Notes under the pieces: generated by a model
What the model was told of the DNA's origin: nothing
The model's database searches: none
Seen by the model: the letters and a program-made list of their open reading frames with translations, nothing else
Position numbers and translations under genes: made by a program
Assembly: GCA_016935035.1 (NCBI GenBank)
Contig: JAFGRR010000351.1
Span: 1 to 7,736, forward strand
Length of the DNA stretch: 7,736 bases
Direction: 5' to 3'
From: Phycisphaerae bacterium
Lineage (GTDB): Bacteria > Planctomycetota > Phycisphaerae > UBA1845 > Fen-1342
Shown: one piece after another, positions 5,211 through 7,736 of the stretch
How the letters are laid out: each line of letters begins with the position of its first letter
Position numbering within the stretch: position 1 is the stretch's first letter

Positions 5211-6656
5211 ATGTTGAACCGACACGGACGCCCGTGTTGTTGCGTCTTGGTCGGCCTCGCCGTGTGGGCGGCGGTCGGCGGAGCACTGGCGGGCGAACCG
5301 CTCGACCTCGTGCCGGCTGACAGCATGCTCGCCTGGTATGGGCGCCCGCTGCCTGACGCCCTGCCACCCGAGGCTGGTCCCTCGCCGCTGAACACCCTGA
5401 TCGACACGCTGCCCCAGCTCGCCGGTGGGCGGCTGGATCGAACAGCACGTGTCGCGTTGCGGGTTTTCCAGACGCTCGGACAAATGATCCGGTACCGCCA
5501 CGCTGTCGTGCTGATCGACTCGTCGGCCATTCACGCAGGCGTGCACCCCGCGTCCCGCCGCGTGGATGATCTGCGCCTGGCGATGATCATCGACACCCAG
5601 AGTTGGGAACGTTCCGGGCCTTTTCGCCGCATCATGGCCAACGCGATCGAGGACCAGACCGACAGCGATCACGCCGCCATCACCGACAAGACCGCCGAAC
5701 GCTGGTCGTACCGCGAGTTGTATGACGAGCGTCTGCCGGCGTGGTGCCGGATCTCCTGGGGACAGATCGACGAGTACTTCGTGATGACGCTCGGCGCGGA
5801 TGTGTGGCCAGTGATCGCGAGCGTGGCGGTGGAGAAGCAGCCATCGCTGGCTCGTGACGAATGGGTAACACAGACGCGCGACGCGCAGGGGCGCGACGCG
5901 ACGATTGAGATCTTCCTGGACGCCGACCGCATGCGCGAGCGGCTCGACCCACTGCTGAACAACTGGATCAGCGACTTCTTCAAGGTCTGGGACGCTGGCG
6001 AGATGCACCGGGGCAGCTGGGCCATCGGCCTGAAGGGTGACGCTATCTACTGCCTCAGCTACTTCAAGGTTGGTGGTGAGACGGTGAAGCGTGTGTACGC
6101 CGATGCGAACGTTGCCAACCCCGGCGCTCTCGGCGTTCCCGCGGGCTCACGCTACGCGGTATACAAGGTTCCAGCCGCCGAGTACCTAGTGAATCTGGTC
6201 GAAAGCCTGTACGTCTGGCAGACGCCGGAGAAGCGTGAGCACGATCTGCGCCGTTGGGAACGGATACAGCGCGAGCACGGCTTCGACGCCCAGCGTGACG
6301 TCCTGGACCATCTCGGCGACACGGTCGTGCTGCACAACTACCCGCGGCATCCACTGCGTCTGCCGGTCTTCTTCACCACCCTGATCGAAATCCGCGACGA
6401 GCCCGAAACGGTGCGCAAGACAATCGACACCATGTGCGAGGCCTGGCAGCAGGGTCTGGAAAAAGAGGCCGAGAAAATGGTCATCGCCAACCCGGCCGAG
6501 GTCATGCGGCGCGACGGCGTGTGGTACATCCAGGTAGGGCCGCTCTTCAGCGGACTGGCCTGGACGGTGACGGACCGCTACATCGTCGTGAGCTGGTCGC
6601 CTACCGCCCTGCGCGAGTATCTGGAGATCGCCGGCGACAGCCTCAACCGTAAGTAG
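5211..6656 (+). CDS. Secreted protein of unknown function, DUF3352-like
   Basis: A 481-residue protein with a Sec signal peptide: basic MLNRHGR, a hydrophobic segment from Cys9 to about Ala25 and a probable cleavage after Ala27 (ALA, then GEP). The three adjacent Cys (9-11) are inside the signal, not a lipobox. The mature part begins LDLVPADSMLAWYGRP (31-46), and the later layout (GFDAQRDVLDHLGDTVVLHN at 357-376, then VWYIQVG and WTVTDRYIVVSWSPTALREYLE in two pieces across 437-472) recalls the DUF3352 group of exported proteins, in which 'PADT' starts, 'lG' segments and 'dgylv.s.sp..l' ends recur. The assignment is from pattern memory and is tentative. No catalytic motif and no second membrane segment were seen, so a periplasmic or surface protein is expected. 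It sits between two phosphatase genes on the same strand, but has its own likely promoter. Function is not known. Confidence 0.8.
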   Translation: MLNRHGRPCCCVLVGLAVWAAVGGALAGEPLDLVPADSMLAWYGRPLPDALPPEAGPSPLNTLIDTLPQLAGGRLDRTARVALRVFQTLGQMIRYRHAVVLIDSSAIHAGVHPASRRVDDLRLAMIIDTQSWERSGPFRRIMANAIEDQTDSDHAAITDKTAERWSYRELYDERLPAWCRISWGQIDEYFVMTLGADVWPVIASVAVEKQPSLARDEWVTQTRDAQGRDATIEIFLDADRMRERLDPLLNNWISDFFKVWDAGEMHRGSWAIGLKGDAIYCLSYFKVGGETVKRVYADANVANPGALGVPAGSRYAVYKVPAAEYLVNLVESLYVWQTPEKREHDLRRWERIQREHGFDAQRDVLDHLGDTVVLHNYPRHPLRLPVFFTTLIEIRDEPETVRKTIDTMCEAWQQGLEKEAEKMVIANPAEVMRRDGVWYIQVGPLFSGLAWTVTDRYIVVSWSPTALREYLEIAGDSLNRK

Positions 6657-6679
6657 ACGCACCGCCAATCGCTCGGGCC

Positions 6680-6705
6680 ATTTGCATTTCCGATCCTCAG
6701 CAAAT
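6680..6705 (+). terminator. Inverted repeat after the secreted-protein gene
   Basis: ATTTGC (6680-6685) and GCAAAT (6700-6705) form a 6-bp inverted repeat with a 14-base spacer, 23 bases beyond the stop at 6656. It is one of the few AT-richer spots in this region. No T run follows, so it may be a 3' element or a protein site before the next gene rather than a true terminator. Confidence 0.25.
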
Positions 6706-6815
6706 ACCCTAGCGGTTGCTTCGCCGAGGAACACGGGTGCCAGGGTCATTTCGCACACGCCCGAGTCCTTCGGAGCGAGACGAAGCCAAGCAGTGACTGC
6801 CGGGAGTCGGCTGAC

Positions 6816-7736
6816 ATGGGGCTCGGGCGCTCCAAGCTGAATGACATGCAGAGGAATGCGCGGCTGATGCGCATACTCGAGGTCACGCGCGGCATGGCCG
6901 CGACGATGGACCTTGACGTTCTGCTGACGATGATCATCGGGGCCGCCTGTGACGTGCTCGATTGTGAGCGTGCGACAATCTTCCTCTACGACGCCGATTC
7001 GAGTGAACTCTACGCCCGCGTGGCCACCGGCTGCGACGAGATCCGCTTCCCGGCCACCGCCGGCATCGCCGGCACCGTCGCCCAGGAACGTTGCGTCGTC
7101 AACGTGCCCGACGCGTACGCGGACGAGCGTTTCAACCGCAACGTGGACAAGGAAACGGGCTTTCGCACGCGGAACCTCCTAACACTGCCGCTGGAGAATC
7201 TCGAAGGCGAGCTCATCGGCGTGCTACAGACCCTCAACAAGCTGCACGGCCCGTTCGACAACGAGGACGAGGAACTCGCCCAGACACTCGGGGCCCAGGC
7301 CGGCGTGGCATTGCATCGTGGCGTGCTGCTGGAGGAGTACGCCGAGAAGCAGCGTCTCGCGCGCGACCTCGACATTGCCCGCACCATCCAGCAGGCCTAT
7401 CTGCCAAAGGAAAACCCGGTCGTCGAGGGCTACGAAATCGCCGGCTGGAACCGGTCGGCGGATGAAACGGGCGGCGATTGCTACGACTTCTTCAAGCTGC
7501 CGGACGGGCGTCTGGCGATCTTCCTGGCGGATGCAACCGGGCACGGGATCGCCGCCGCTCTGGTCATCGCGCAATGCCGATCGCTGATACGAGCCCTGCT
7601 GACAGTGACGCAGGACCTCGTCGCCGTTGCCAGCCGTGTGAACAACTTGCTCGCCGACGACATCACCGAGGGCCGATTCGTGACGGCGTTCCTCGGGGTC
7701 CTCGACCCCGACCGCGGCGTTATCGACTACGTCGCA
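6816..7736 (+). CDS. GAF domain-SpoIIE/PP2C phosphatase, C-terminus outside window
   Basis: Open frame of 307 codons to the right edge, so the end is missing. A GGGAG Shine-Dalgarno (6802-6806) precedes ATG 6816 by 9 nt and no in-frame ATG was found upstream. Residues about 18-168 are a GAF domain (LLTMIIGAACDVLDCERATIF split across 36-56, GIAGTVAQ, NVPDAYADERFN, LLTLPL, GVLQTLNK). It holds a complete NKXnFX3DE motif: Asn141-Lys142, Phe147, Asp151-Glu152. A signalling helix (about 170-198, ARDLDIARTIQQAYLPKENP) joins it to the phosphatase domain, where GGDCYDF (Asp221, Asp224) and LADATGHG (Asp239) are intact metal-binding motifs. The later YTDG and DD motifs lie beyond the edge. Expected role: a cytoplasmic phosphatase of STAS-type regulators, with the GAF domain as ligand sensor. 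It is the second such enzyme in the locus and differs from the first in its sensor domain. Confidence 0.92.
   Translation, partial: MGLGRSKLNDMQRNARLMRILEVTRGMAATMDLDVLLTMIIGAACDVLDCERATIFLYDADSSELYARVATGCDEIRFPATAGIAGTVAQERCVVNVPDAYADERFNRNVDKETGFRTRNLLTLPLENLEGELIGVLQTLNKLHGPFDNEDEELAQTLGAQAGVALHRGVLLEEYAEKQRLARDLDIARTIQQAYLPKENPVVEGYEIAGWNRSADETGGDCYDFFKLPDGRLAIFLADATGHGIAAALVIAQCRSLIRALLTVTQDLVAVASRVNNLLADDITEGRFVTAFLGVLDPDRGVIDYVA

Noticed and set aside
5169..6008. Minus-strand frame of 279 codons, with a further one at 6186-6758
   Set aside because: Both are antisense to the secreted protein, which has a strong Shine-Dalgarno and a signal peptide; the antisense translations are rich in His/Arg/Val with no domain.

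Overview
The window is high-GC bacterial DNA with long spacers between genes. The organism is probably a member of Planctomycetota. Three things point there: a lipoprotein-type NPCBM/glycoside hydrolase gene, a lone PTS EIIA gene beside two RsbU/SpoIIE-type phosphatases, and intergenic repeats of the 'GAGCCCGAGCG-GAAGCGAGCGGGC' kind. The lineage is an inference; no ribosomal or marker gene is present. No tRNA, rRNA, CRISPR array, transposase or integrase was seen.

Left part, minus strand (1-2509). Two genes read leftwards. The class V (alanine/serine-glyoxylate type) PLP aminotransferase lies at 1364-2509. After a 301-base spacer comes the 5' two-thirds or so of a lipoprotein (354 codons, running off the left edge). 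It carries an NPCBM sugar-binding module, a small Ig-like region and the beginning of a GH27 (alpha-galactosidase family) catalytic domain. The spacer holds three diverged copies of one roughly 30-base hairpin-forming repeat, a degenerate CTGAA heptamer repeat, and a 7-bp inverted repeat that encloses one repeat copy right after the aminotransferase stop.

Middle (2510-2888). This is a divergent, non-coding promoter region. On the minus strand it has two overlapping, mutually exclusive hairpins in the aminotransferase leader. On the plus strand it has an extended -10 type promoter just upstream of the EIIA gene.

Right part, plus strand (2889-7736). Four genes lie in the same direction, separated by 160-226 bases: a stand-alone PTS EIIA (fructose/Ntr type), a PP2C/SpoIIE-type Ser/Thr phosphatase with a degenerate receiver-like N-terminus and a long insertion, a secreted protein that may belong to the DUF3352 group, and a GAF-SpoIIE phosphatase that is cut by the right edge. 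All the expected metal-ligand Asp residues visible in the two phosphatases are present. Phosphatases of this family normally act on phosphorylated STAS-domain anti-anti-sigma factors. A reasonable but unproven reading is a signalling locus in which carbon/nitrogen status (EIIA) and a small-molecule signal (GAF, with an intact NKXnFX3DE motif) feed a partner-switching output. No STAS protein, anti-sigma kinase or sigma factor is visible in the window. Two of these genes share a near-identical promoter pattern (TGGMAA, 17 bp, TARGCT preceded by TGG), so each may be transcribed on its own.
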